Source: Glossina fuscipes
Taxonomy: Eukaryota > Arthropoda > Insecta > Diptera > Glossinidae
Reading direction: 5' to 3'
DNA length: 64,000 nucleotides
NCBI RefSeq assembly: GCF_014805625.2
Contig: NW_023998431.1
Location: 5,960,213-6,024,212 of the forward strand
A program made the position numbers and the translations under genes. Positions 48,191 through 60,571 of the stretch are shown here, in pieces. The notes beneath the pieces are model-generated. The model ran no database searches and was not told the DNA's origin. It saw nothing but the letters and a program-made list of their open reading frames with translations. Position 1 is the first letter of the stretch. Every line of letters begins with the position of its first letter.

Positions 48191-49714
48191 TAACACTTAC
48201 CGATTAGCCACACGTCCCGTTGGCTAAGGGCATTTCCTATCTCTTTCTTTTCATCGCGTCTTTCTGACCATCATTGTGTTACGCGTGCAGGGAACATACC
48301 TTGAATGAATGGTCATGAAAAGAAAAAAATATGTAAAAAAAATTTACAATTTTCGAAGTTTTAAGACGAAAACCGCTAAGTAACATTATTTCGGCGTACT
48401 AAACGGATACGACAGATTTAGATGAATTTTTCGAACTTCAATGCCTTCAATGTAATCCTACGAAAGGTAGCCCTTTGTATGGCACAAATATCTAGTTTTT
48501 AATATTTTATGATGAAAATTGATCCATAACGGTTATTTGATACAAAAATTAACTGTAAGGAGTGATCAAAATTTAATTTTTTGGTATCTTGTAACGATAA
48601 TAGGTGAAGCGCCACAAGACCTTTGGACAAGAAAATTAATTTTTTTAAACTTGAACAACGTCAGTTCACGTTTTGGATTCACTCCAATATAAAACTTTCC
48701 ATGAAACGTGCGCCTGTACGTAGGAACAAGATGTAATTGTTGGCATTTTTGTACGAAAACAAATGAAGGATTTTATTAAGTGAAATGGTGTAAGGTACTT
48801 AAACGCCGTAGGGCGTATTCTTGGGGGCGGGGTGGCTTAGCTGGCTTTCGAACCATTTCTTTGCATAGAAATTCAAGCCAAATATTACGCAACGTTGACT
48901 TTACCTAAGAGATTTATTACAGAGTTTAGACCGACTAGATCGGTTAGTTATTTTAAAACTTTCATAATAGTCCTCCTTGAATAAAGAGCACCAAAACAGC
49001 TTGTGAGATTGTCGCTGAGAGTTCAGTGACATCATTTCGACATCGTGGGAAATATTTTCAGGAAAAATTTGCATTTGCAAGCCTACAAAGTGCACTTGAC
49101 CCAAAACCTGACGTCTGAACATGAAACTCACCATGCCCAGTGATTACAGTTAGTTGAATGTATTATGGAATAGCAATAAGTGGATCTCGATTTTTTAGTA
49201 AAATTAGAATGTGTGTATCAGCAAAGCGTTAAAGACCATTTACTTGATGTGATGCCCATGTTGAATACTTTACGAATAAAAAATTAATGTACAATTTTTA
49301 ATCATAAACTTGCTTTCCATATTAAAATAATGTTTTGTGTTCATTTTCGGGATCCCTTATATTAAGTTCAAGATCTGCCCATTCGTCTTGGTTAAATTCT
49401 AATTACAAACAATGATAAAAAATTCTTAAAGTAAGTAAAACGTATCTTCTGATCGAAATGAAACGAATAAGATAATTATATTCGACCGCGACCGATCGTT
49501 GTTGTTTAATTCTTAACAATAATATGTAGACTTTGTATAGTCTTTGAAGTTTTTCTTTTGGGTAGGCTTGGTCGATTTCTTCTATTTTTATACAGGTGCT
49601 GCTTGCCCCCCATAGAATGTAATTTCCAATTTTTGTCGTTGTATTTGTTGCGGTTAATAAGTAACGAAAAAGGAAACAAATTTTTTTTATTTTTGAAAAC
49701 AAAGATTGTGTCAG

Positions 49715-50000
49715 GTTATGTTGTAGTATGGGCGAAGACCTTAACCGATTTGGTTCACTTTCAATATGAACGTGCGTGTAAGAAGTTCCAATCTCTGTGC
49801 CAATCTTGTAGTTGTTTGTTGCATTGTTGCGACCAGAAGAATGTTTACCACAGTTTGGAATTTGATGCTGATGAAGTATATGTAAAGTACATAAAGTATC
49901 CTTTATGGGGTTTCTGAAGCTTACGTCTGAGCGTTGCGAGCGTTTTGACAAAATGAATACACACACACTCCTCATCCTTCGGCGATGGGTGTGAAAAACC
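49715..50000 (-). mobile_element. INE-1-like dispersed repeat, copy H
   Basis: Read on the minus strand: ACACCCATCGCCGAAGGATG, TTCATTTTGTCAAAACGCTC, GCTTCAGAAACCCCATAAAG, TTCATCAGCATCAAATTCCA and GTAAACATTCTTCTGGTCGC. Well-kept copy. The 190-codon minus-strand frame over it is a chance reading. Confidence 0.65.
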
Positions 50001-52132
50001 GTAACAAGTGTAGTATCCCTCTATCAAAAGTGTCTGGGAACGTTTAAATTAAAAAAATGTTATCATTTTGTGATAGAAACTCTTAATAGCTATTCGTCAA
50101 TGCTAGAATAATTTTTAAATTTCTCGTTTAATTTCTTTGAAAAATTTTTCGCCTAAAAAAACTACATAAGACGGGAAAAATAGTGTATAAGTTTAAGCAA
50201 CAAAAGCAAAAAAAAACGCTCAAAATAAAGTTCAACGAGATGATTTTCAGACAAAAAGAAAAAGATTTCGCAAATTTTAATATGCCTTGCCTATCAAATA
50301 TTCCCTTATCAGATGCTGAGCTTGACTTTTTTGTGTTATTTGTGTTATTATTTGTTGCTTAACACATACATTTCTTAATGAATTTGCCGACGTGCTCTGG
50401 AAAGGCGGTTTTCGAGCTCGCTTGAGTACTAGGAATTCTTATATATAACATATATGGTAAACATCATGTATATGTATTTGGAGTTTGTTATTGTAGCCAT
50501 ATTTCATCAAAGAGCGTTTCCTTTGAGCCAAACTAATATCTATTGACTGAAAACTCTTTCTATAAATAAATGGATAAATAAATGCATAAATAAATATGCG
50601 CAAAGTATTTTGATATCACGGCATTAATTTTAAATGTTATGAATGCCTATTAAAAAGTAATTCAAATTAACGAGTAATTAAAAATAAAGAAATAGTAATA
50701 ATAAAAATAAAAGTAACCAAAAGGTTTGATCGCCGTTTACAATTTAACTCTGCTAAACGACGGTGGCACGGAGCAGCTCTACATTGCTTACCGTTATGTT
50801 AGGCACCTCCATATATACACATCGTTAGATTCACGGGAATCCGTCAATTTGATCGCTTTGTAAATTCAAGCAGGAAAAATTCTGCATAAGGAAGTAGATA
50901 TCTTAACTCCTATTTTCTGGGACACGTTCATTTTCATATTTCTAGATGTGGTACATCTATTTTTGCCGAATCGCCACAGTCGAAAAAAAAAATATGAAAA
51001 GATACAATTTGCCACGCACATTCCGTGATCGGCTAAAAATATGTGATTAAATGGACTTGATCTGTTCACATACACGTCCGCAATATAAAAAAAACACTAA
51101 GACAACCTCGAAAAACAGCGTCAATTATTTCACACTTTCGTCTGTAACTTTAAACTCCGTTAATATAGTTTTGAAAAACTGGCACTCAACTATACGTCAG
51201 AATCATCTACATGTTCGATACAAAATTGGTCCCAATCGGTTCGGTAATACGTTTACAATTAATGATTACATTTATCTATCAGTACGTACTATCATCAGTT
51301 TTCTATCTCTATATACATGTGTGCGTATGTATATGCGTGTGTGTGTGTATATGTATATAATTGTATATATTTGCTATAATAACGTAAAATCACAATCGCA
51401 CCGATTCGCAACTTTGATGAAATATATATATGTTCAAGGATGTATGCGAGCGCCTTTGTGTTTTCTAGTGCGTTGATGGAGCCATGAAATTCTTTTTTCT
51501 TTATTTTTTTACACTTTTTTCATATAAGCAATTTAGCTTAGCTATTTGTTTTTGTGCGTTTGCAGAGTTTTCCAATCTCTTCAGTAGCATATTTGCTGTA
51601 AAACTATGGTTAATTGGAACTTTATTATATTATTTTTTTTTTTCACTTTTTTCTTGCGAATAAAATCCATTCCACAAGCATTATTTTCAATTTAATATAT
51701 ATGCAATGGATATGCATATGTATACATAAATGTGTGTATGTGTGTACATCTATATGACAAGCGTATAAAAAGCATTAAATTTGTATTATTTCAGACTAGA
51801 TATATACGCGTAAATAAATATGAGCGTAGACTTTTTATGGACGCATATGGTGGATGCTATATGAGTTTATGTGTGTACTTGCATGTCTGCGAGCGACATC
51901 AGCCACTCATTAAACTAGGAAACCCAACGCGACATAAACTAAGTCTAAATACGTGTGTCGCATTTTCGATTGTTAATAACTCTCATACACGCACGATAAC
52001 GCGCGCGTTAAATGTATATATACATGTGTGTGTATGGGTATGTGTGCGCACACAAATGTGAGTTGAAAAAGAACAAAACAGAAAAAATTTCGCTTTGTTT
52101 GCACAAATCCCTGCAAACTTTGTATTTAGAGT
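50001..52132. other. AT-rich DNA with TG/TA microsatellites
   Basis: Contains TG/TA-alternating tracts near 51320-51370, 51700-51750 and 52010-52050. The open frames here are translations of these tracts. No gene supported. Confidence 0.4.
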
Positions 52133-52318
52133 TCTGCAGCTATTTCTGCCACGAGTACAATAACAACAACATCTATTACCACGACTACTGATATTACTAC
52201 TAGTACTACTACTATTGTTGCTGCTGCTGCTGCGGTTATTGGTGCTGTTGCTGATACTGCTCTTAGTGCTGCTTCCACTACTGGTACTAGCACTATTCCT
52301 ACAACTACTACTACTTAG
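52133..52318 (+). repeat. Degenerate ACN/GCN triplet-repeat block
   Basis: A 186-base block built of ACT/ACA/ACC and GCT/GCA triplets. The plus strand is open for Thr/Ala-rich sequence up to a TAG at 52316. The minus strand reads Ser/Asn-rich without stops in one frame. No start codon or splice site places it in a gene, so it is listed as a repeat, though homopolymeric coding sequence cannot be excluded. Confidence 0.5.
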
Positions 52319-52554
52319 TCAACAATTGCATTTTCAACAAACCATTTCTCATTTTGGCGAATTTAGAATGTGAGAGTTTGGTTTCGCTTACGTATTGGAT
52401 TGAGATCCTGCAAATATTGTATGCTGGCATGTTTAAGTGGCGTTGTGGTGTTATTTTCGAAAGTAAAATAATAATAAAAAAAACCAAAAAAGGAAAGAAA
52501 AAATTCTCTGCATTCAAGTATAATATGCACATGTTTTCACACCAAGTGGCTCAT

Positions 52555-52610
52555 TGGTTGGTTAGTCGGTCGGTCGGTTGGTCGGTTGGTCGGTTAGTCG
52601 TTTAGTTGAT
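52555..52610 (+). repeat. GGTY tetranucleotide minisatellite
   Basis: About twelve 4-base units of the type GGTT, AGTC and GGTC run from TTGGTTGGTT to TTAGTCGTTTAG. The C/T variation of the last base gives a higher-order pattern. Confidence 0.85.
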
Positions 52611-53459
52611 TCGTTCAGGTTTGTTGTCCTGCAAAGATGTTGCATATCATTATTCAGACACATATATCATGCTTATGCATATATGTACGTAACATGCGTA
52701 TATTTATTAACAATACAAAGATAGGTAAGCGTTTGCGTCTATGTCGAATATAGAATACGGTTCGTGTGTGTCATTCATTCACTCATTTGTTATATGATAT
52801 TTTGTGTGCATTGTTTTGTAATTTATTTAGGTTTGTAGGAATTTGTTATGGTTTTACATTTACTGTGCGGTCATGACTCTTGTTGCGTTTATTTGTGCAT
52901 TGAACCTAAATTATTGAGCAAATTATCAATTGTTCATTTGCGTAAAACGCCTTTGCGTTCGGCAGTTGAAATTGTGGTCTGGCTGTTCAATTACACGCAG
53001 TGCACAGAGCACAGTGTATGTCTGTCTATGGCATACTTTAATATCATTCCTATAACTACACATATATCTGCAAATAATGTATGATCACGCGTCTCTACGT
53101 TTATAAATACTAGCATTTATGCAAACCTAATTGAACGGCTTTATTCGTTTTACACGTACACACATAACTTTCTATATGAATTTGTTTTGAAAGTTTTCAT
53201 AGATAATCCACAAAATTAATAAAAACAAACATAAACCAAAGCCAGCCACGGCCTTTCACAAAATTACACATTGTATATTTGCAAATAAACAACTGCTTAT
53301 AGAAAAAGTATAGAGCTTTTAAAAATAAAGAATTTAAGAAAATACGTTAGCTAATATTTGAAAATAATTTTAATATTTTAAAATCATGTCCGCAAATTTT
53401 GATTTGGAGAGGTGACGCCATTATTGCAGTACTCTAATAAACTTCCAATTTGAAAATTA
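52611..53459. other. AT-rich DNA, no supported genes
   Basis: No exon, repeat or RNA gene recognised in this stretch. Confidence 0.4.
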
Positions 53460-53623
53460 TATGATCTCGATGTAATCTTCACAGATTTTTGTCGAGATTG
53501 CAAGAATCGATAATTTAATGTTGCCAGGTCTAAAAAAAATAATGAAAAATATATGATCTCGATGTAATCTGCACAGATTTTTGTCGAGATTGCAAGAAAT
53601 GATAATTTAATGTTGCCAGGTCT
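53460..53623. repeat. 72-bp direct duplication with internal inverted repeat
   Basis: Units at 53460-53531 and 53552-53623 match with only a few differences: each runs from TATGATCTCGATGTAATCT to ATGTTGCCAGGTCT. They are separated by 20 bases, a period of 92. Each unit holds a 7-bp inverted repeat, ATCTCGA ... TCGAGAT. Confidence 0.85.
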
Positions 53624-55155
53624 TTGCCTCCGTGGCGTGGATTCATTAAAATCAAATTTTCTGCCAAACTGTGACAGTTTCCAACTTGTCATTGAAAATG
53701 TATACGAGAACACGGCACAAATGCAAAATGCAAATGTTTTACAGATTGAATGGCAGACGTGAAACAGTTTTATTATCTGAAATTTTGTCGGTACAAAAAT
53801 TAGTAAACGCTTTTCTCGTTTAAAATCACTTTCCACTGGTCAATTGCATCTTCAAAATTATATGAAATAGCCGATGTATGTTTAATATCATGTGTATTTT
53901 AAAATCTAGTAATAATGGCCTCTTCAAACGTTACTATTATGCCCCCAGACTTTTGGCACTTGCTGCCCGAAAAGCCGCCATTCGGAAATTGAGTTTTAAA
54001 TCTGTGTTGGTTCGTTTGTCCAATAACTCATTCCATTCGATGCCATACTCGCCCAACATCTAGTAAGCATTATTACTTTTTTTTCTTGCTTGGGTCACCA
54101 GGCGGCACCTTGTGCATCCATTTTGTACATTTTCCGATTCGTCGCAGGTGTGTAATTGGACAGTCTTGCCCAATAACATGAATCGACAACCGCTACTCAA
54201 GAAAAACGTCGGTCTTTTCAAATTTTATTTGCTGGGATCACTCCGCATACCTTTGCTTTTTAATACGTACTTCTCGAGAACATCTGTGCGATTCTATGGC
54301 ACTTTCTTGCGGCTATAGACTTGATATATGCCGATCCTAACTATTCTGGGGAATCGCCAAATTTTTCCTCTCGTCTGCCGTTATAAGTAATTCATATGTC
54401 TCCGCCTTATGTCAACCATATCTGAAATGATTTAAATTCCTTAGATTCACGGAAATTCATAAATAAAAATTCGCTGCACTGTAGCTTTTAGCACTGGCCT
54501 CTGTAGATGTAAACATCGAACTTCCCCTCCTTTTTTAAACCCGATTGACAATATTTGCTCATTTGTTTTGCCTACTTATCGATCTCGTCACGCTAATTGC
54601 TAATCCTTCTTATGAGACTCGATGCACGTTATAATTTGCCCACGTTTACGCTTCAAATGATGTTAAAGCCATATAAGCATAGCGCCATTTAATGAATGAA
54701 GGGCTCAATACTTTTTGCACTGTCTCTTAAGTATGTATGTGTAAACAGTGTAAAAAAAATATGTATGTTTAAGTTTAAGACTAATTGAATTACGTGTTTA
54801 ACCATTTATTTCATTTGGATTCGATTCAATTCAATTCCAATGCATTCAATATAATCACACAGTTTAATAGAATTTTAAAAATTTAATGTCAAAAATCTTA
54901 ACAATGTACGGCAGCACATAGAAAATAAGAAAGAAGCACAGAGGACCTTCTTACTTCTCTTTACTATTCAACGATGATTCGTTATCTTCTTGGTCTTGGT
55001 TATATATAATATATAGATGGCAAAACACTTCCATGTCCATGTGACAATATAAGCAAAACGTTTGTACGGACGAGACACAATTCTCGACATTGACACGTAC
55101 AATTGAACTTTGTTTTTTTGAACTGTTTTACTGCCGTTTTACTTATGCTTGTTTG
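53624..55155. other. Intergenic DNA with undetermined open frames
   Basis: From 53880 to 54320 the plus strand is less AT-rich and shows short frames (ALAARKAAIRKLSFKSVLVR; RQPLLKKNVGLFKFYLLGSL) that might be decayed retroelement coding, but I cannot place them. Nothing else seen. Confidence 0.3.

Positions 55156-55182
<27 letters not shown>
55156..55182. repeat. (CT)n microsatellite
   Basis: Thirteen and a half CT units followed by ACTCACTC. Confidence 0.95.
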
Positions 55183-55186
<4 letters not shown>

Positions 55187-58100
55187 ACTCTTTCTTTACT
55201 CAACTCATTCGCTATTATTTTCTACCATCCACGTTAGTGTGTATGGTGTTTTGAAAACACACTGTGTATCACCTACTTAAGCACATACACTTTAACTCGT
55301 TATTTCCTTCTTAAAGCTTAGTAGATATTTTATAGTAAAAAAAGTGAGGTTATGGATAAGCTCTAAGGTAAGTGTGTGGATGTTTATAAATAGTTGAAGA
55401 TTTAAAGCAATTTTTGTTCATATGTAAACCGACTCCTTATGTCTGCTTTAATTTGAGATCGAATGATATTCTAGCATAACCATATAATACTTGGAGTGTT
55501 TTTAAGGATAGATGATAGCGGTCCCTATGAGTTACTGTACAACATTTTTACTAAGACGTCCACGTCTGATAATGACCTATGCAGAATTTGGCAGGGCTCT
55601 GAATTTTATCCATGTTTTGACGTAAGGCTAAAATGATACAAATACTTTTTGACTAGATTTGAAATCTTGCACTACTATTCGCTAAGCTCTAATTTCTCAC
55701 TCTAACGCCCAGTGCTCCCAAGTTCAATCAAGCTTATTTGTCTAATTTCAGCTAGGCTACGGACTCGTAAATTTTCCTTTTGATGATTTTGAAAGCTTTC
55801 TTTTCAGTGAGATTCTTTCATGACTGTTTCGTTATTCCGGTCTTTTCAACACTTTAAAGATTGCCATTTGCAGTGAGTAAAGACGTGAATGCTTAATTTC
55901 ACGTAGCCCGATTGTATAGGAAGCAATGGTAGCTTATGCTTACGTTTGCCTATGAGTTTTCCGTATAATCTTGGAATATCATCATAACATAGCAACATCT
56001 TCAAAGTTCGCCGCGAAAATATCGAAACAGTTTAGCTCAAAGCACACTCTCGTCCAGCCTACTTCTGTTTAGCTTCACAATGTCAGACCTCCATAATTAT
56101 GTAATGTAACTATTGCGAAAGAAAGAAATGAAATTTTTGTCGACATATCGTCAGGCTTTGCTTGCTAATACCCATTGCCGATTTAAACTTGTTTGTAAGA
56201 AGGAACGATCGTTATTACAATAAACAGAATTCTTTCGTGAATTGCCTGCTCTAGTGAATTTTGGAGATAGACACCAACTTGATCATAAAGCAAGTTTTTG
56301 CTTCCGATCAACAAAAAACAAATTCTAACACTCAATCAATGATAGCGATTTAACAACGCCAACATAAAAGTTAATTTTTCAACGATCGTTAAACGCTCTA
56401 CTTTTCGACACTTTATGCCAATCTTGCAAACATCAAGGGCATGGAGATCGTGACACTTTTTTAAGGAAAAATGTTATTTACGTATGGAAGAAGAGATTTA
56501 TTGGTTATCATCGTTAACATCTACACCCATAATAATATCTACAAAGGATATTGAGTTAAATTCGGTAAAAATATCTTTTCGGGACCAGTTAAAATGAGAG
56601 TATAAAGTAGAGCATGATCAACCAACCAACCAACTCCCAATCATGCGTTTCACGTTGTTGTGTGTGCATACGTGTGCATCAAAGATTTGACTTAAAGCGA
56701 ATATAACGTTCTTGCTTCTTCTTATTAGGCACTCGAAAATTCCTTTGATTTTCTCTGACTTTTCACATTATCAGCTAATAGTTCCGTAACGCACATTTCT
56801 ATATCCTAAGTCTTTAGTTGAAGCTTGTGAAAGCAATGCAAAGATAAAAAATTCACATCCAAATTAAAAGGCTTTACAATATCTTCAATTTTTACATTTA
56901 CTTTTACCATCTACCACGCTAGGAACAAAGGATACCATGCCAAGGCCAATAGATAAAACGCAAACAAAAATAAAACTGCGGGCAGGTAATAGAAATGTGA
57001 AAGAATACGAAGAAGATTAAGAAGAACATAAGCCTACAAAAAAAAAAAAAAAAAAAAAAATGAATAAAAAGTAAATGAAAGAAAAGAAAACAAAACAGGA
57101 CAAAAATGCAAAAAAAAAAAAAATCAAAACATTTGCATATTAAAGTGAAAATGCACTTACTGTAAAAGACAATTTTTGTATGAATGGTGCGCACAGAAAA
57201 CACAAGGATAGACATTTTTAACCCAAAGGCATTAACATTTTGTCTTTACATTTTCTGAGTTCTTGCATCAACAGTCAGTATGTATTATTCACATGTACAT
57301 ATAACTTCGTGTAGGCACACGTATTATGGATTGTAACGCTAGCATCAGCACCACAACCAGACTCAGACGCACTCGCTAGTCAGGTGTAACATGCACATGT
57401 TTAAAGCATTGGCATGAGTCTGCTGTTATTGTTATTGTAATATTTATCTTTCAGTCATATTGTGAGAGCGTGTGAGATTATGTGTGTATGTTAATTTGTG
57501 TATACGTGTTTGTGTATGTGCATGCATAAAGTATATCTGTATATGTTTATAACTTATGTCTCTCTGGGTGTCATTTGACACTTCCGGTGTTTGTGCGCTA
57601 ACAAGAAAGCTTCTCGTGAAACCCTTAACTTTATTCTTTGGTTGTTTTAGTCACTTTATGCAAGCGTTGGTTTGGTAGGTAATTTAGTCCTGTTGTCAAG
57701 CCGGTGTTTTCTTTTCTTGCTATTATCCGTTTCATCGTTTTCTTTAAAGAACAGTTTGTCTTTGTAAGACATTATTTTGTCGGTTGGTTGCTTACTTGCT
57801 TGCTTATTACGCGGTTGCTTTCAATATATTTAAATGATTATATTTAAGAAACAGATGAATATAGGTGTGTTTCCGTTAATTAAAGGAATTTGTATTCTTT
57901 TATTCTTATACTTTCATTTCCAACCTTTTTCTAATAACTATCCTTTCTACATGTTATTTGCGCATTTCTTCCGTGCTTGCATGCATTCAGTGCCAAGTAT
58001 GAAATAAACCACAGCAGACTTAACTGAACGTTAAGTTTTTGACATTGTCGCACTTTATACTTTCCTACGCCGATAAGCTCTTTGTTTTATTTCTTTTACA

Positions 58101-58329
58101 CCCATTGAATACCGTACAATTAAAAACTTGTTCTGCCTTCATTGCAAACAAATAAGTCTCAAATTGTGTTATTGTACATAATGAATTATCTTAAAGTGAA
58201 ATGATTTTATTACCGTGTTCTTTTTGCTTTACTAAAACACTACATTATATATTAATTGTTTTATTTTGTTTCCAAAAATGGTGCCAAGCGGTATATTTAC
58301 CTGAAAACTAAAAAAAATTAAACAGGTGT
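55183..58329. other. AT-rich DNA with simple repeats, no supported genes
   Basis: Contains a 22-base A run (57039-57060), TG-rich tracts near 57470-57550 and TTGCTTGC-type tetranucleotides near 57785-57805. No exon seen on either strand. Confidence 0.4.
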
Positions 58330-58800
58330 TTAATGTCGGTGGTGAAGCCGTAGCAGGTAAACGAAGGAAGACCAGTGATAAAAAATAATAAGCAGTTTCT
58401 GTTCCGTGGTGGCTGCTTTCGAAGCAGCCGCAGATGGGGAACCCAAGAGGTTGGGATGAGAATGACGGGCAACCCGGAAACCCCCAGCAGCCTGGGCAGC
58501 TTTGCGGCAAACATGCTGCATAAATTAAGGCGCTTAGAGCACTTCATAAAGCTTCTAGCACAAGAAACACAGTGTGTGCAACCAACCAGAGTGGTCGAAA
58601 TAATGTGTGTGTGGGGGGTACTTTTAGTACGTTGGCGCCATGGATGGCGAAGCAAGCATGCTGCTGATACGGGTTGGTGGGAGCTTCCGAAGATTTCTAC
58701 TTCCAGTTGCATAACATACAAAAAAAAAAATAAAAAACAAACATACCAACAGGCACTAGAGGTCACGCCGGCACTTTGAGCGAACGAAACTCTTTCACAA
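58330..58800. other. GC-richer segment with long frames on both strands, possibly LINE 5' region
   Basis: Noticeably less AT-rich than the flanks. It is open for 134 codons on the plus strand (58375-58779) and 176 on the minus (58308-58838). It sits directly upstream of the LINE remnant and may be its 5' UTR or the start of ORF1. No motif decides it. Confidence 0.3.
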
Positions 58801-59089
58801 TAAGCAGGAAAATAACAGCTTGTTGCCCTAGCAATCAAGTGCCAAGAAAAGAAATGTAAAGAATGAGGTAATCTTTGGCGGGAATGCTATCCAGAAAGAG
58901 TGGTAGAGCGAAATGGCGGTTATTCACAAATCTCGCACCTGCTACTACGAAGACAGACGAAGAGAACACAGCCAGGGTTGGCCAAGTCAGTAGTTAAACC
59001 CAGCGAACGTGCTGAACATAAGAAAGACATACAGTGAAATGCAGTTGGCAATAATAAGTCTGCAATAGAAGGATGCCGCTAAGCTACTG

Positions 59090-59250
59090 GCAGGCAAAAA
59101 GTTGCGCAAAAGTTGGATGATCTGTAGGATTATAGAGTGTGCAGCCTTGATAAGATGCTTCCGGTGCCTGGAGTTCGCACATATTGTGAAGCAATTGCGA
59201 CGCCCGTTAGAACGATCAAAGTCTTGTCAGAGATGTAGATACGGTAACGG
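59090..59250 (+). pseudogene. LINE ORF1 zinc-knuckle fragment
   Basis: LAGKKLRKSWMICRIIECAA leads into CFRCLEFAHIVKQL (59156-59197), a C-x2-C-x4-H-x4-C knuckle with the last cysteine changed to leucine. A second partial knuckle, CQRC, follows. This is the arrangement at the end of R1-type ORF1. Confidence 0.65.
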
Positions 59251-59689
59251 GTCTTCTTATCCGTGGTATGCTTAGGGCTTCCCAGGAAGTCCCTTTTCAA
59301 GAAATTTTTAAAAAGTTTTGGACATTCGTATTTTTTTCTATATATAAATTTTTATTGAATTTTGATAGATAATTACGATATCGTGTATTTTAGGGCGAAA
59401 ACGACTTTAATAGAGAGTTATGATTTCCGTACTGATGACTGGGGAGCCGATTGTTACTTATGATTATTTTATCAGGTATTATTTTCCGCGTTCATTCAAG
59501 TATGGAAACTATGCGTAGGTAACAAAATTAAATATATTACAGCATGTAACCGTTAATCCTTAAATAACAAGAACAATTCAATCTCTCGATTAATCTCTCG
59601 GGGCTGATGGGTAACCGATGTGTTCGAAGAAGCAGCAATTGGAGCATACGCATCTATAGCGCTCCTGGACGTCGACTGTCAGCATAGGC

Positions 59690-59925
59690 ATTCCGTGAGG
59701 GTGAGGGTAAAGAATTTATGCTGTTACGCTCCTCAAAGCTGTATGCAAGGCTAATTTCAGCGCATGTTAGACGAGTTTATGGAAGATGCCCGAGAAAGAT
59801 CGTTAATAAGAATTGCAGATAATTTCAATGCGTGGGTCCCCGAGTGGGATAGTAGAGCCTGGTGGAAGTATCTCTTCTCAATGATGGACGTTGAGATATG
59901 TTTCGAAAAGCAGGAAGAGGGTTAA
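59690..59925 (+). pseudogene. LINE endonuclease fragment, first copy
   Basis: CCYAPQSCMQ (for the usual Y-A-P-P-S), then after a stop FQRMLDEFMEDARERSLIRI and ADNFNAWVPEWDSR, matching the GDFNAW-x-x-EW-GS block of R1 endonucleases. The block ends in MMDVEICFEKQEEG before a stop. Confidence 0.7.
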
Positions 59926-59934
59926 AAGTACATC

Positions 59935-60571
59935 TTACCTTTCTTAGCTAAAGTGAATGGCATTTACATCTTTAGCTATCTACGGTCTAGCTTGAATCTA
60001 TTGAGTTACGCACAGACAATAGACGAATTAACGACTGAAATAAGCAACTGTAAGCCGGCTATCACCGCTGGGGATTTCGGGGGTACGGGCTGCAAAGTGG
60101 GGTAGTAAATGCACCAGCAGAAGAGATGGAATCTTGCCAAGAATTTTCAAAATCGTGACGTCATATTGCTGAATGATGGATCGAAGTTTACGTACAAAAA
60201 ATAATCTTTGATTTATCATAGACATCGTTTATGCCTTCAGTTGATTCCGAAACTACCGACAGTGGTATATGAGTGACATGCATACCCACTGTGACCGCCA
60301 TGTGGTAATTACGACATTTAAGGACGTATCAACTGTCACTTTGCAAGCAACTGTGGTCGCGCCTGGATGGGAAATAAACAAATTTGACGAGGAACTTTTT
60401 AGCGAAATGACAAAGGAACAGATTATCTTCCTTGCAGACAACCAAGAAAAAGTCAAAAAGTTATTGGAACATGTGTCTACAGCCTGTGATGCATATATGG
60501 CTCGGAGGACTAACTGCTCAAATTGGAAACCTGTGCACTGGCGGAATGTAGAGATTGCAAGGAAAAGGTAG
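59935..60571 (+). pseudogene. LINE endonuclease fragment, second copy
   Basis: GIYIFSYLRSSLNLLSYAQT and CKPAITAGDFGGTGCKVG repeat the start of the same domain, followed by NRDVILLNDGSKFTYKK and, in 60269-60571, the end of the domain (SDMHTHCDRHVVITTF, APGWEINKFDEELFSEM, PVHWRNVEIARKR). In AGDFG the usual asparagine is lost. The second copy continues into the reverse-transcriptase part. Confidence 0.7.

Noticed and set aside
49403..49975. 190-codon minus-strand frame
   Set aside because: It lies over an INE-1-like repeat copy and its translation has no domain; the length is chance within the repeat.
55000..55203. Minus-strand frame with Arg-Glu repeats
   Set aside because: It is the translation of the (CT)n microsatellite.
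56919..57215. 98-codon minus-strand frame, mostly Phe
   Set aside because: Product of poly(A) runs on the plus strand.
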